This document shows positions 1-6,892 of a DNA stretch of 40,875 bases, one piece after another; position 1 is the stretch's first letter, and each line of letters opens with the position of its first letter. This DNA comes from Gemmataceae bacterium (GTDB lineage Bacteria > Planctomycetota > Planctomycetia > Gemmatales > Gemmataceae): NCBI GenBank assembly GCA_022842245.1, contig JALHPZ010000044.1, forward strand, positions 1-40,875, read 5' to 3'. Made by a program: the position numbers and the translations under genes. The notes under the pieces were generated by a model. That model made no database searches and had not been told where the DNA came from. It worked only from the letters and a program-made list of their open reading frames with translations.

Positions 1-42
1 TTGACATTGTAGGGGTCACTGGTTCAAGTCCAGTAGCGCCCA
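1..42 (+). tRNA. tRNA-Val(GAC), 3' half (window edge / attachment site)
   Basis: The first bases read as a tRNA anticodon loop TTGACAT (anticodon GAC), then the anticodon stem 3' strand, a short variable loop, a T arm (ACTGG-TTCAAGT-CCAGT at 19-34), a 7-nt acceptor 3' strand AGCGCCC (35-41) and discriminator A42. No CCA is encoded. The pattern matches bacterial tRNA-Val(GAC). The 5' half is outside the window, so it may be an intact gene cut by the edge. The integrase begins 150 bp downstream, the classic arrangement of a prophage integrated at a tRNA 3' end. Confidence 0.75.
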
Positions 43-190
43 CTCCGCCACGCGGCGGAAATCCCCTTTGCCGAGAGCGTTTTTCGCTCCCCCGCCTCTC
101 TTCGAGGCGTGCGGCCGATCGCGACCGGATCGCGGACATTACGGACAAGCTGTCCGTAACGCTCCGCCCCGGACGACCGGAGCCGCACCC

Positions 191-1429
191 ATGCCGAAGA
201 AGTCCGTCTGGCCCCCGCGAGTCAATTCCAACAACGGCCACGATCGCGTCTGGATCCCGGCGCAGCCCGGGCACCCCGGCTACTGGCTCCGGCTCGGACC
301 GACCGGCTCGGCCGAGGCCCACCAGGCGTTCCTCCGGCTCGTCGCCGAAATGCCCACCGCCGACGCACCGCCGCCGGTATCGTGCCGCAAGTCCGAACCG
401 CTCGTCGGTGAGATCCTCGCCGACTACCTCGCGCACTATTCCTCGCTGCCCCGTTCCGCCGACGCCATCAACCGCGTGCGCATCGCGACGACCGCCGCCG
501 CCGAGCTGTACGGCGCACTGCCTGCGACGGAGTTTCGCGGCCCGCAGCTCCGCGCCATCCAGCGGCACCTCGCCGGCCGCAACCTCACGCGGACCTACGT
601 CGGCGGGCTGATCGCCGCGGTGCGCGCCGCGTTCCGCCACGCCGTGGCCGACGACCGGATCCCGGCCGAGGGCCTCGCGGCGCTCGCCGCCGTCCGGGGC
701 CTCGAACCCGGCGAGGCCGGCTGCGCCGAGCCGACCGTCGTCGAGCCGGTGTCCGTCGAGGTCGTCGAGGCCACGCTCCCGCACCTGCGCCCGCCCGTCG
801 CCGCGATGGTCCGCGTGCAGCTCCTGACCGGAATGCGGCCCGGCGAGCTGTGCCGGCTGACGCCGGGCCAGATCCACCGCGGCGGCACCGTCCGCGTCGT
901 CGGTCGCGGCTCCGTCGACGTCGGCCGGCTCGGCGGCGTGTGGGTCTACGCGCCGGAGCAGCACAAGACCGCCCGGCTCGGCTACGGCCGGTACGTCGCG
1001 ATCGGGCCTCAGGCGCAGGCCGCGCTCGAGCCATGGCTCGCCGGCCGGGCGGCGGACGCCCCGTGCTTCTCGCCGGCGGAGGACTGGGAGCGGCAGCTCG
1101 CCGAACGCGCGGCCCGGCGCAGGACGCCGCTCTGGCCGTCGCACGCCCGGCGTCGGGATGCGGCCGGATCGCGGGGCCGAGCCGGCAACCGGGGCGAACG
1201 GTACACCGTGCGCGGCTACGCGCGGGCCGTTGCACGCGCCGCGAAAGCGGCCGGCGTCGAGCACTGGCACCCCCACCAACTCCGCCACGCGGCCGAGGTC
1301 GTCGTCGAATTAGCGTTCGACCTCGACGCGGCGAGGGCCACGCTCGGCCACCGGGACGCCCGGACCACGGCCCGATACGGCGTCCGCGACGTGCTGCGAG
1401 CCGCCGAAGTCGCGCGGAAAATCGGGTAA
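191..1429 (+). CDS. int: Tyrosine-type site-specific recombinase (phage integrase)
   Basis: A 412-aa integrase that would recombine attP with a tRNA-Val attB. The catalytic signature is complete: R216 in TGMRPGELCRL, H362-x-x-R365-H366 in HPHQLRH, H387 in LGHRD, and the nucleophile Y396 in TTARYGV. The region before about residue 190 holds a SAM-like core-binding domain (residues 70-150). The start is ATG 191 (MPKKSVW); the frame is open from 68, but upstream codons look non-coding and overlap the attachment region. It is transcribed away from the tRNA. No excisionase is adjacent; the DUF1580-like gene at 3482 is the best candidate. Integrase identity is secure from the motifs; the attachment site is inferred. 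Confidence 0.95.
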   Translation: MPKKSVWPPRVNSNNGHDRVWIPAQPGHPGYWLRLGPTGSAEAHQAFLRLVAEMPTADAPPPVSCRKSEPLVGEILADYLAHYSSLPRSADAINRVRIATTAAAELYGALPATEFRGPQLRAIQRHLAGRNLTRTYVGGLIAAVRAAFRHAVADDRIPAEGLAALAAVRGLEPGEAGCAEPTVVEPVSVEVVEATLPHLRPPVAAMVRVQLLTGMRPGELCRLTPGQIHRGGTVRVVGRGSVDVGRLGGVWVYAPEQHKTARLGYGRYVAIGPQAQAALEPWLAGRAADAPCFSPAEDWERQLAERAARRRTPLWPSHARRRDAAGSRGRAGNRGERYTVRGYARAVARAAKAAGVEHWHPHQLRHAAEVVVELAFDLDAARATLGHRDARTTARYGVRDVLRAAEVARKIG

Positions 1430-1464
1430 GGTTTTGCTCTCCGACATATCCAGAACAGGTGAAC

Positions 1465-1475
1465 TGTGGTACACT
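1465..1475 (+). promoter_or_regulatory. Promoter-like box TGTGGTACACT
   Basis: The -10-like TACACT (1470-1475) lies in the motif CTGYGGYANRCT, which also occurs before the genes at 4082, 25391, 31377 and 37478. It lies upstream of the small gene at 1540. No convincing -35 is seen. Confidence 0.4.
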
Positions 1476-1539
1476 AGTGCGCACCCGCGACAGGACGAGC
1501 AGCGGGTCACATTCACAACTGTCGCGGAGGGCTGGATGG

Positions 1540-1737
1540 ATGAATCTCGACGAATTCAAGCGGGAACTGAGGGGATTGTTGCGCCGGGCCGGGGTCCGGG
1601 GCTACCGCTATGCGGCGGTGGTGGTGCACGGCCGGACGGACGGGCCGGACGAGGTGATCGTGGTGCAGGGCCGGGTGCGTGCGCCTGCACCGCGGCCGAA
1701 GGCGACGAGCCGGGGGACGCGGCGGGAGCGAGCGTGA
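1540..1737 (+). CDS. Small hypothetical protein (65 aa)
   Basis: ATG at 1540 is preceded by GGAGG (1526-1530). The N-terminal half (MNLDEFKRELRGLLRRAG) looks helical and basic, followed by a hydrophobic beta segment (YRYAAVVVHG, EVIVVQG) and a basic, Pro/Ala-rich tail. I do not recognise the family. The tail is partly encoded by a copy of the dispersed palindrome (1675-1690, giving V-R-A-P-A). It faces the minus-strand gene at 1741-1938, whose stop lies 3 nt beyond its own. A promoter-like box lies 65 nt upstream. Confidence 0.6.
   Translation: MNLDEFKRELRGLLRRAGVRGYRYAAVVVHGRTDGPDEVIVVQGRVRAPAPRPKATSRGTRRERA
1675..1690. repeat. Dispersed palindrome, copy 1
   Basis: GTGCGTGCGCCTGCAC, inside the 3' end of the 65-aa gene, 48 nt before its stop. 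A further G/C pair extends the dyad to 18 bp. Confidence 0.8.
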
Positions 1738-1740
1738 CGC

Positions 1741-1938
1741 TCACCCCGCCGGCGACGCCCGCCGCCGCATAAACTCCTCGACGAGCGCGCGGAGGCCCGC
1801 GTACACGCTCCCATGCTCGCGCTCAAGTCGTTCCCGCTCGGCGGCCGTCACTCGCGTGAATGCGGCGTCGAGCGTTTCCCCCGGCGGCTTCGGCGGTCGG
1901 CCTGGGCCGCGTTTGGGCTTGGCGTCTGGCGTCGTCAT
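1741..1938 (-). CDS. Small RHH-like DNA-binding protein with AT-hook-like N-terminus (65 aa)
   Basis: The N-terminus has KPKRGPGRPPK, an AT-hook-like basic GRP motif. Residues about 28-60 (FTRVTAAERERLEREHG-SVYAGLRALVEEFMRR) have the strand-helix-helix layout of ribbon-helix-helix regulators, with SVYAGLRALVEEF as the second helix. A minus-strand RBS (GGAG, about 6 nt before the ATG) supports the start at 1938. It is the last gene of the minus-strand group 2977-1741. Regulator role is inferred from fold pattern and context. Confidence 0.65.
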   Translation of the reverse strand: MTTPDAKPKRGPGRPPKPPGETLDAAFTRVTAAERERLEREHGSVYAGLRALVEEFMRRRASPAG

Positions 1939-1990
1939 GTTGCTCCGTGAATGAGGAAAAGCCCCCGGCGAAGGGGGCGGGGGCGGAGTG

Positions 1991-2140
1991 TTACTTCCGT
2001 GCGTGATTCAGCACGAAAATGATTTTGTCGAGCGGCCCGACGAGTTCGCGCTCGCCGGGTTTGGTCGCGACGTAGGTCTCGCCGCGACGATGGATCGACC
2101 AACCGTCGCCACGGGTGAAAAGCAGAACGTCTTGGCTCAC
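1991..2140 (-). CDS. Small hypothetical protein (49 aa, GTG start)
   Basis: A GTG-initiated frame reads VSQDVLLFTRGDGWSIH, continues through RGETYVATKPGERELVG and PLDKIIFVLNHARK, then TAA. A strong Shine-Dalgarno AAGGAG lies 6 nt before the GTG on the minus strand, which decides the start. The composition (alternating beta, one Trp, no low complexity) is protein-like. Family unknown. It lies between two other minus-strand small genes and is probably co-transcribed with them. Confidence 0.6.
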   Translation of the reverse strand: MSQDVLLFTRGDGWSIHRRGETYVATKPGERELVGPLDKIIFVLNHARK

Positions 2141-2176
2141 GGTGATCTCCTTGAGTTTGGGGGTGGGAGTGGTGGG

Positions 2177-2422
2177 TTATCGGGTGCCGATGCCGGCCGC
2201 CCCGGTCTCGTATTCGGCGCGCTCGTCGTCGTCTTGGCTTTGCCACTCCGAGTAGTCCCCGCCGAATCCTTGCGACGAGGCCGCATAGCGATACGCCTCG
2301 GCATCGCCCTCGACTCGCCCGCGCACCATGTCAGCCTGATCGACCGCGTCACGGTAGCTGTCGTGCGTGCTGTGCGTCGTCCACTCGCCACCGACCCTGA
2401 CTTGTACGGTGTACTTGCTCAT
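2177..2422 (-). CDS. Hypothetical protein, acidic C-terminus (81 aa)
   Basis: ATG at 2422 is preceded by GAGAGGGA on the minus strand. The first 40 residues (MSKYTVQVRVGGEWTTHSTHDSYRDAVDQADMV) look like a beta-beta-alpha unit that could be a small nucleic-acid-binding fold; the C-terminus (EWQSQDDDERAEYETG) is acidic and probably disordered. I do not recognise the family. It is part of the minus-strand operon 2977-1741. Confidence 0.65.
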   Translation of the reverse strand: MSKYTVQVRVGGEWTTHSTHDSYRDAVDQADMVRGRVEGDAEAYRYAASSQGFGGDYSEWQSQDDDERAEYETGAAGIGTR

Positions 2423-2591
2423 CGTCTTCCCTCTCGTTTTCGCGTCGCGGGGTGCGTCGCGTCATGAGGGTATAATATCCGACTGGCTGATATTGTCAAT
2501 ATCGGAAGGGCGAAAATATCGGAATTCCCGAAATCGTGCGAAAAGGCTTGGAAATGCGGGGAAGTGCGGGGCGCCACTGGCGGGGCCGGGG

Positions 2592-2607
2592 GTGCGGGCG
2601 CTCGCAC
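2592..2607. repeat. Dispersed palindrome, copy 2
   Basis: GTGCGGGCGCTCGCAC, one base beyond the stop codon (minus strand) of the 22-aa zinc-knuckle ORF. It is identical to the copy at 31303. Confidence 0.85.
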
Positions 2608-2608
2608 G

Positions 2609-2677
2609 TCAGCCGGCGAGTAGCGCATCCTCGACCGCGATCCGCTCGCCGCATTCGGGGCAGGTAAAGACGATCAT
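2609..2677 (-). CDS. 22-aa CPxCG zinc-knuckle mini-protein (candidate)
   Basis: The frame reads MIVFTCPECGERIAVEDALL-AG then stop. A CPECG knuckle gives half of a zinc ribbon, so it would need to dimerise or bind a partner to hold zinc. It begins 3 nt after the stop of the upstream RHH gene (2681-2977), suggesting translational coupling. A real but tiny gene is plausible; it could also be chance. Confidence 0.4.
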   Translation of the reverse strand: MIVFTCPECGERIAVEDALLAG

Positions 2678-2680
2678 GGG

Positions 2681-2977
2681 TCAGCCCGCCTTGTGCTTCG
2701 ACTGCGCCGCCTTCAACGCTTTGTCCGCCGCGATCTGTGCATTGCGGATCTTCGACACTTCCGCCTCGATGGACTTGAAACGGGCTGTGATCTGAGGGCG
2801 GACGAGCGGGTCGACCAGGCTGGCCACCGTTCCGCCTTCGATTCTCGCGATCCATAGCAGCATGTCCGCAAGGTCCGCGTGGATGCGGACCAGCTTTGTA
2901 GCGGACTCATCAACCGGGGCCAGTGACGGCTTTTTCGGACGGCCCATCGCCATAGAGGGACACCGTTCAAGTAACAT
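2681..2977 (-). CDS. RHH-like phage regulator A (98 aa), divergent paralogue of 3096-3323
   Basis: The start is placed at 2977 (MLLERCPSMAMGRPKK) because GAGGGA lies 6 nt upstream; the frame is open to 3028 without an RBS. The protein has a GRPKK AT-hook-like patch, then KLVRIHADLADMLLWIARIEGGTVASLVDPLVRPQITARF, matching in register VKIAPDLAGMIAAIKLCNPAVTAASILDPLIRPELERRY of the divergent neighbour. This is the pattern of the small RHH family with a V-R/K-I-x-x-D-L ribbon and an SxLVDPLVRP second helix. The C-terminus is a coiled-coil-like helix. First gene of the minus-strand operon; probably a DNA-binding repressor of the shared control region. Confidence 0.75.
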   Translation of the reverse strand: MLLERCPSMAMGRPKKPSLAPVDESATKLVRIHADLADMLLWIARIEGGTVASLVDPLVRPQITARFKSIEAEVSKIRNAQIAADKALKAAQSKHKAG

Positions 2978-2988
2978 GATTTCCCTCT

Positions 2989-3001
2989 GGTTACAGTAAC
3001 C
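2989..3001. promoter_or_regulatory. Operator-like palindrome GGTTACAGTAACC
   Basis: A perfect 13-bp dyad just upstream of the RBS of the minus-strand regulator. Its half-site AGTAAC recurs at 2970, 3067 and 3074, and inverted at 3056 (GTTAC). A candidate binding site for one of the two flanking RHH paralogues. Confidence 0.5.
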
Positions 3002-3060
3002 GGCAACCAACCCCGTAGCTATTCGCAAATCAACCGCCCGCCATTTTCTGTTTTTGTTAC

Positions 3061-3089
3061 TTGACTAGTAACTAGTAACTGATTAGTAT
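3061..3089 (+). promoter_or_regulatory. Strong promoter with heptad operators, predicted leaderless start
   Basis: TTGACT (3061-3066), a 17-bp spacer and TAGTAT (3084-3089) make a near-consensus sigma-70 promoter. The transcript would start about 7 nt later, at the A of the ATG at 3096, giving a leaderless mRNA. The spacer holds two unspaced heptads AGTAACT (3067-3073, 3074-3080) followed by GATTAGT. RHH repressors of the omega/CopG class bind unspaced 7-bp repeats, so this is a credible operator for the adjacent genes. Confidence 0.65.
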
Positions 3090-3095
3090 GTCCGT

Positions 3096-3323
3096 ATGAA
3101 GAACAACGTCGGCCATCGGTCGGGTGCCGTGAAGATCGCCCCTGACCTCGCTGGAATGATCGCCGCAATCAAGCTGTGCAATCCAGCCGTGACCGCCGCC
3201 TCCATCCTCGACCCGCTCATCCGACCGGAACTGGAACGCCGCTACGCGGCCCTTCCGGCGCACGTGCGGAAGACGGTCGAGAGCCGCGCCCGCAAGGCTG
3301 CGGAGAAGAAGCAACCCGCGTAG
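3096..3323 (+). CDS. RHH-like phage regulator B (75 aa), candidate lysogeny regulator
   Basis: Divergent paralogue of the 2681-2977 product. GAVKIAPDLAGMIAAIKLCN forms the ribbon and first helix; TAASILDPLIRPELERRYAAL the second helix; the tail is a basic helix ending KKQPA. The ATG lies 6 nt after a -10 hexamer with no RBS, so translation is predicted from a leaderless mRNA, as known for lambda cI from PRM. A promoter full of 7-bp repeats suggests autoregulation. It may control the early operons on both sides; no other repressor-like gene is visible in the window. Confidence 0.75.
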   Translation: MKNNVGHRSGAVKIAPDLAGMIAAIKLCNPAVTAASILDPLIRPELERRYAALPAHVRKTVESRARKAAEKKQPA

Positions 3324-3339
3324 GTGCGAACGCTCGCAC
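3324..3339. repeat. Dispersed palindrome, copy 3
   Basis: GTGCGAACGCTCGCAC begins on the base after the TAG stop of the RHH gene. The remaining 3340-3481 has no gene I can support. Confidence 0.85.
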
Positions 3340-3481
3340 CACGCAACGAACCGTCGGGTTCCGTTTCCGCTGGCCGGTGGAAGCGGTTTGGAGCGAACCG
3401 GTTTTGGCCACGATCCCCGGCCGGACCGGTTCGCTCGCCCGGCGGGCTGTCCAGACCTTTCCCCTCTCACGGAGCACTGCG

Positions 3482-3913
3482 ATGGCGACGACGACGCGAA
3501 CGCAACGCCCGAAGCCCCGCCCCGACCGGCACGCGGCCGAGCCGATGGCGCTCACGGAGATCAAGCCCGACGCGCTGTACGGCCTCAAGGACTTCTGCCG
3601 CGTCTGGCCCGCCCGCACGGGTGGCCGGCTGTCGATTGACGTGGCCCGCCGGTGGGCGGCGAAGGGGCTGTACGGCTTCTTCTCGCTCGCGGCCGAGGAC
3701 GCCGCCCGCCGGCAATTCGTCACCTACGGCCGGGACATCATCGCGGCCGTGACCCGGTGCCAGCCGCCGCCGGCGGAGCGACGCCCGACGCCGGCCGAGG
3801 AGAGGCGCCGTGCCCGCGACGTGATGCAGCGGCTGGCGGACATGACCGGCAAGCCGATCAACTCCGTCGGGCTTGGCGAGACGTTCACGCCCAGGAAGGC
3901 CGGTGCCTCGTGA
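3482..3913 (+). CDS. DUF1580-like helix-turn-helix protein (excisionase-like, 143 aa)
   Basis: Residues about 33-85 (YGLKDFCRVWPARTGGRLSIDVARRWAAKGLYGFFSL...RQFVTYGRDI) follow the plan of DUF1580/MerR-excisionase winged helices common in planctomycetes: an L-x-E/D-x-x-R helix, a recognition helix in V-A-R-R-W-A-x-K-G-L-x-G, and a wing. N- and C-termini are basic and probably disordered. ATG 3482 was chosen because codons upstream lie over the 3096 gene and an intergenic palindrome. Candidate excisionase or early regulator; it could instead be a general DNA-binding protein. Its stop overlaps the next start (GTGA). Confidence 0.65.
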   Translation: MATTTRTQRPKPRPDRHAAEPMALTEIKPDALYGLKDFCRVWPARTGGRLSIDVARRWAAKGLYGFFSLAAEDAARRQFVTYGRDIIAAVTRCQPPPAERRPTPAEERRRARDVMQRLADMTGKPINSVGLGETFTPRKAGAS

Positions 3914-4017
3914 GCATCACCGCGTTCAAGGCCTTTGTCCTGCTGGCGGTTGCGTCGCTCTGCGTCGTGATCGCGGCGAAGCTGGTCGACTGGATCGAGC
4001 CGCTCGACGGCGAGTGA
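3910..4017 (+). CDS. 35-aa single-pass membrane peptide (candidate)
   Basis: GTG at 3910 overlaps the upstream TGA (GTGA), a coupling used throughout this phage. The frame reads VSITAFKAFVLLAVASLCVV then IAAKLVDWIEPLDGE: one hydrophobic helix (residues 7-25) followed by an acidic tail. It may be a small inner-membrane protein; no function can be assigned. Short length limits confidence. Confidence 0.5.
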   Translation: MSITAFKAFVLLAVASLCVVIAAKLVDWIEPLDGE

Positions 4018-4032
4018 CCGGCGCGGCGGCGA

Positions 4033-4060
4033 GACTTGGTTCCCCTGTTTGTGGCACACT
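4033..4060 (+). promoter_or_regulatory. Promoter-like region upstream of the Gp157 gene
   Basis: GACTTG (4033-4038), a 16-nt spacer and CACACT (4055-4060). The block GCGAGACTTGGTT recurs before the gene at 40290 (GACTTG 40225-40230, TACGGT 40247-40252). CACACT sits in the CTGYGGYANRCT motif. Confidence 0.4.
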
Positions 4061-4081
4061 CAACCCCTCTGGAGACGACCC

Positions 4082-4651
4082 ATGAGTGCGACGACGAAGG
4101 CCGGACCCCCGGCCCGAACCCTGCGAGGCATCACGGACGAGTTCCGTGCACTCGCGGACCTGCTGTCCGAAGGCGCGCCGGAGCTGGAGGCGGAAGCCGC
4201 CGCCGCGATGGATGCGTGGTACTGCGAGATCGTCGGACAGGAGTCCGCGAAACTCGACGGCTACGTCGATCTGATCCGGCACTTCGAGAGCCGGGAGGCC
4301 GTGGCGAAGGCCGAGGCCGACCAGTTCCGGGCCGAGGCCGAACGGTACGCGGCGATCGCGCAGGTGCAGGCGAACGCGGCGAGGCGGCTCAAGACGCGGC
4401 TCATGGAGCACCTGATCGCGACCGGCCAGCCGAAGGTGACGACGGCCACCGGCCGCACGGTGCGGGTGCAGAAGAACGGGACGGCCCCGTTCCACGTGGC
4501 CCCGGACCTGAACCTCGACGCGGTGCCGGCGGAGTGCGTGAAGGTCGTGAAGAGCCTCGACTCCGACGCGGTGAAGGCCCGGATCAAGGCCGGCGAGACG
4601 TTCCCGTTCGCGTGGTTCGGCGAAGCCGGATCGCACCTGCGGATTCACTGA
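4082..4651 (+). CDS. Siphovirus Gp157-like protein (189 aa)
   Basis: Matches the layout of the Gp157 family of siphoviruses: N-terminal helix GITDEFRALADLLSEGAPEL, a long coiled coil (residues about 45-125, with EAVAKAEADQFRAEAERYAA and RRLKTRLMEHLIATGQ), then the conserved beta tail KVTTATGRTVRVQKNGTAPFHV...LDAVPAECVK. ATG 4082 has GGAG at the right distance. Family members occur in early regions of phages next to recombination genes; function is unsettled. Its leader CCCCTCTGGAGACGACC is repeated before the next gene. Confidence 0.85.
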   Translation: MSATTKAGPPARTLRGITDEFRALADLLSEGAPELEAEAAAAMDAWYCEIVGQESAKLDGYVDLIRHFESREAVAKAEADQFRAEAERYAAIAQVQANAARRLKTRLMEHLIATGQPKVTTATGRTVRVQKNGTAPFHVAPDLNLDAVPAECVKVVKSLDSDAVKARIKAGETFPFAWFGEAGSHLRIH

Positions 4652-4682
4652 TTGACCACACCCCTCTCTGGAGACGACCACC

Positions 4683-5168
4683 GTGGAAGCAGCGAACTTT
4701 AGCGACATGGTTGCGAAGAGCCTTGAGCGGCTGGCCGCTCGGGCCGTTGGCAACCGTCCTCTGCTGGTTGCGGCGATGGCACCGCCGACGCAGCTCGATT
4801 ACCTCGCGAGCCAAGCCCCGGAGATGCCGGACTGGTTCACGAAGGAGCACTACGAACCGACGCCGGTGCCCGTGCCGGAATCGGTGCAAAGGATGCTCGA
4901 CGCGAGCGAGCGCCACCGCAAGGAGTTCGGCACCGGGCCGGCTGGCGACGCCGCTTGGCTCCAAAGGCGGGACCTCTCCGTCGAGGTCGTGAACAACCTC
5001 GGCCGTCTCGCAAATGATGACGAGAAGCGGTACGCATTGGCCTGCAAGAAGGCCCATTTCATCGACACGATGATGCTCAGCGCCAAGTGGCGGTACTGGT
5101 GGGCGATGCAGCAACTCCCGGTGATTTCCGCCGCGGTGTCCGGGGCCATCAAGGACGGCCAGTCGTGA
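4683..5168 (+). CDS. Hypothetical phage early protein (161 aa)
   Basis: GTG 4683 follows a copy of the CCCTCTCTGGAGACGACC leader found before the Gp157 gene; an alternative ATG lies at 4707. Mostly helical and acidic-neutral, with a conserved-looking core WFTKEHYEP and DDEKRYALACKKAHFIDTMMLSAKWRYWWAMQQLP. No known motif is recognised. It sits between the Gp157 and SWIM genes and overlaps the latter by GTGA, so it is part of the early operon. Confidence 0.7.
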   Translation: MEAANFSDMVAKSLERLAARAVGNRPLLVAAMAPPTQLDYLASQAPEMPDWFTKEHYEPTPVPVPESVQRMLDASERHRKEFGTGPAGDAAWLQRRDLSVEVVNNLGRLANDDEKRYALACKKAHFIDTMMLSAKWRYWWAMQQLPVISAAVSGAIKDGQS

Positions 5169-5527
5169 GCATCCTCGACCTCCGCACTGGCGACCTCGAA
5201 CCCACGGCGACCTATTCGGCCCGCTCGTGGCGGTTCATCCCGGCCGACGGCGAGACGATCGGCAAGCTGACGATCGTCTGCGACCACGCGAAACGCAACA
5301 AGATCGACGTCGACGACTACGACGTGATCCCGACCTCCGGCCCAGCGGTCGAACTCGCGCACCGCGAGACGGGCGAGGTGTACGCGGTGACGATCTCGCC
5401 GCCGTCCTGCACCTGCAAGGCCGCGCAGTGCCGGCTCGACTGCAAGCACGTGGCGGCGCTCGCCGACCTCGAACGGGCCGAGCCGGGCACGCTGACCCGC
5501 ACGGCCGACCTGGCCCCCTGTTTCTGA
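5165..5527 (+). CDS. SWIM zinc-finger protein (120 aa)
   Basis: C82-x-C84, then C93-x-H95 (CTCKAAQCRLDCKHVAAL) is the CxCx(n)CxH signature of SWIM zinc fingers, predicted to bind DNA or protein. Residues 1-75 form a beta-rich domain (GKLTIVCDHAKRNKIDVDDYDVIP). GTG 5165 overlaps the previous stop. SWIM fingers often accompany recombination or transcription proteins; here it lies near an annealing protein. Partner unknown. Confidence 0.75.
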   Translation: MSILDLRTGDLEPTATYSARSWRFIPADGETIGKLTIVCDHAKRNKIDVDDYDVIPTSGPAVELAHRETGEVYAVTISPPSCTCKAAQCRLDCKHVAALADLERAEPGTLTRTADLAPCF

Positions 5528-5543
5528 CCCGGAGGGAACCGCG

Positions 5544-5798
5544 ATGATCGTCGTCATCCAAACGCCGAAGCCCGAAGCCCTGTCGATCGTCGCCGGCGAG
5601 TGCGGCGCGATCCATCGGGCCACGACCCACGGCTGCACCTACTCGGCGGCGATCGAGCTGCTCAAGCGGTGCCACCCCGACGAGCTGCGTCAGCTCGAAT
5701 TGCACGACCTGCGACGGCTCAAGCAGCGCGCCGCCGGTGTCGTGCTCCCTGAACCCCCGGCCACCGATCGCGAAACGAACGCGGTCGGCAGCCTGTAG
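5544..5798 (+). CDS. Hypothetical protein (84 aa)
   Basis: Starts 16 nt after the SWIM gene with GGAGGG in front. The core CGAIHRATTHGCTYSAAIELLKRCHPDELRQLELHDLRRLKQR is helical; three Cys and several His could bind metal, but no standard motif is evident. Family not recognised. The next 108 nt (5799-5906) hold no gene I can support. Confidence 0.65.
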   Translation: MIVVIQTPKPEALSIVAGECGAIHRATTHGCTYSAAIELLKRCHPDELRQLELHDLRRLKQRAAGVVLPEPPATDRETNAVGSL

Positions 5799-5906
5799 GA
5801 GCCAGTCGGCGGCCTCACCGGCCGCTAGTTCGTCCCCGTCGGACCCGAACGGGCTGGAACTTCGGGCAACTTTCTCACCACCACCAACCCAGACGAGGGA
5901 AGGACC

Positions 5907-6689
5907 ATGACCACCGCGATACAAGCGTCGAACGGACAGGCTGCAATCGTTGAAAAAGTTATGATCGAGGGTAACCTCGACAACCTCACAGCCGAGCAGC
6001 GAGTCGGCTACTATCGGACCGTCTGCGATTCACTCGGACTTAACCCGCTCACCAAGCCATTCGAGTATCTGAAACTCAACGGCAAACTCATTCTCTACGC
6101 CCGCCGCGACTGCACTGAACAACTGCGAAGCCTGCGGAAGATCACCGTGACGATTTCGCACACCGACATCGTCAACGGCGTCTATGTCGTGCGGGCCAAA
6201 GCCGCCACTCCCGAAGGCCGCACGGATGAGTCGATCGGCGCCGTTCCGGTCGAAGGACTGAAAGGTGAGCCGCTCGCCAACGCGATGATGAAGGCCGAAA
6301 CGAAGGCCAAGCGCCGCGTCACGCTCTCGATTTGTGGCCTCGGACTTCTCGACGAGAGCGAGGTTTCGTCGATCCCCGGCGCCCAGCCTGTCCCGGTCGC
6401 TACCTCCCAACCAAAGCAACTCGCGACTTCGCAGCAGCAGCCTCCGGCCGACCCGTTCGAGCCGACCGACGCCGAGATCAAGGCGGCGATGGCCGACGGC
6501 GAATCATTCCAAGCCGCTGTCGCCGCGTGCGGCGTGCCGTGGGCGACGATCGTCGCGCAGCTCAACGTCGAATTCGGCACCGATTACACGAACAGCGACA
6601 CCATCGAAAACCCGCAGCACGGCCGCTGGATCGTGCGGAATGCGTTGTACGAGACGAAGCGAAAGGCCGCTCAGAAGAAGTCGGTCTGA
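5907..6689 (+). CDS. Putative phage single-strand annealing/recombination protein (260 aa)
   Basis: The first 155 residues resemble a widespread phage early protein: NLDNLTAEQRVGYYRTVCDSLGLNPLTKPFEYLKLNGKLILYARRDCTEQLR, then GRTDESIGAVPVEGLKGEPLANAMMKAETKAKRRVTLSICGLGLLDE. The GLNPLTKPF and AMMKAETKAKRRVTLS segments recall RecT/Bet-type annealing proteins, so homologous recombination is the likely role. The C-terminal part is a Pro/Gln linker plus a helical domain. Its codon use is less GC-biased than its neighbours, suggesting separate acquisition. The exact superfamily is uncertain. Confidence 0.7.
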   Translation: MTTAIQASNGQAAIVEKVMIEGNLDNLTAEQRVGYYRTVCDSLGLNPLTKPFEYLKLNGKLILYARRDCTEQLRSLRKITVTISHTDIVNGVYVVRAKAATPEGRTDESIGAVPVEGLKGEPLANAMMKAETKAKRRVTLSICGLGLLDESEVSSIPGAQPVPVATSQPKQLATSQQQPPADPFEPTDAEIKAAMADGESFQAAVAACGVPWATIVAQLNVEFGTDYTNSDTIENPQHGRWIVRNALYETKRKAAQKKSV

Positions 6690-6715
6690 CGAGCAACGCG
6701 GCCACGGACGGCCGC

Positions 6716-6859
6716 ATGGATCACGGCGGCGACGGCCGGACCTTTGCGAAAGGGTCGAACGAGCTGGTGGGCGACGAGTGCCAGCGGGTCGCTGTAACCA
6801 TCGCAGCCGGAGCGTGGGTCACAACTCCCCGCGTGATCCGGCCCCGACGACGGGTGTAA
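6716..6859 (+). CDS. Possible 47-aa ORF in the annealing-protein/7010 spacer
   Basis: An ATG frame reads MDHGGDGRTFAKGSNELVGD, then ECQRVAVTIAAGAWVTTPRV and a basic end. There is no good RBS. The same DNA can fold into several hairpins (GACCTTT-GCGA-AAGGGTC at 6739-6756; GCTGG/CCAGC 6763-6785; closing GGCCG 6734-6738 with CGGCC 6839-6843), so it may be structured RNA instead. Confidence 0.3.
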   Translation: MDHGGDGRTFAKGSNELVGDECQRVAVTIAAGAWVTTPRVIRPRRRV

Positions 6860-6892
6860 CGGTCGATGGCGGCGACTGCCCAGTGTCGCGAT

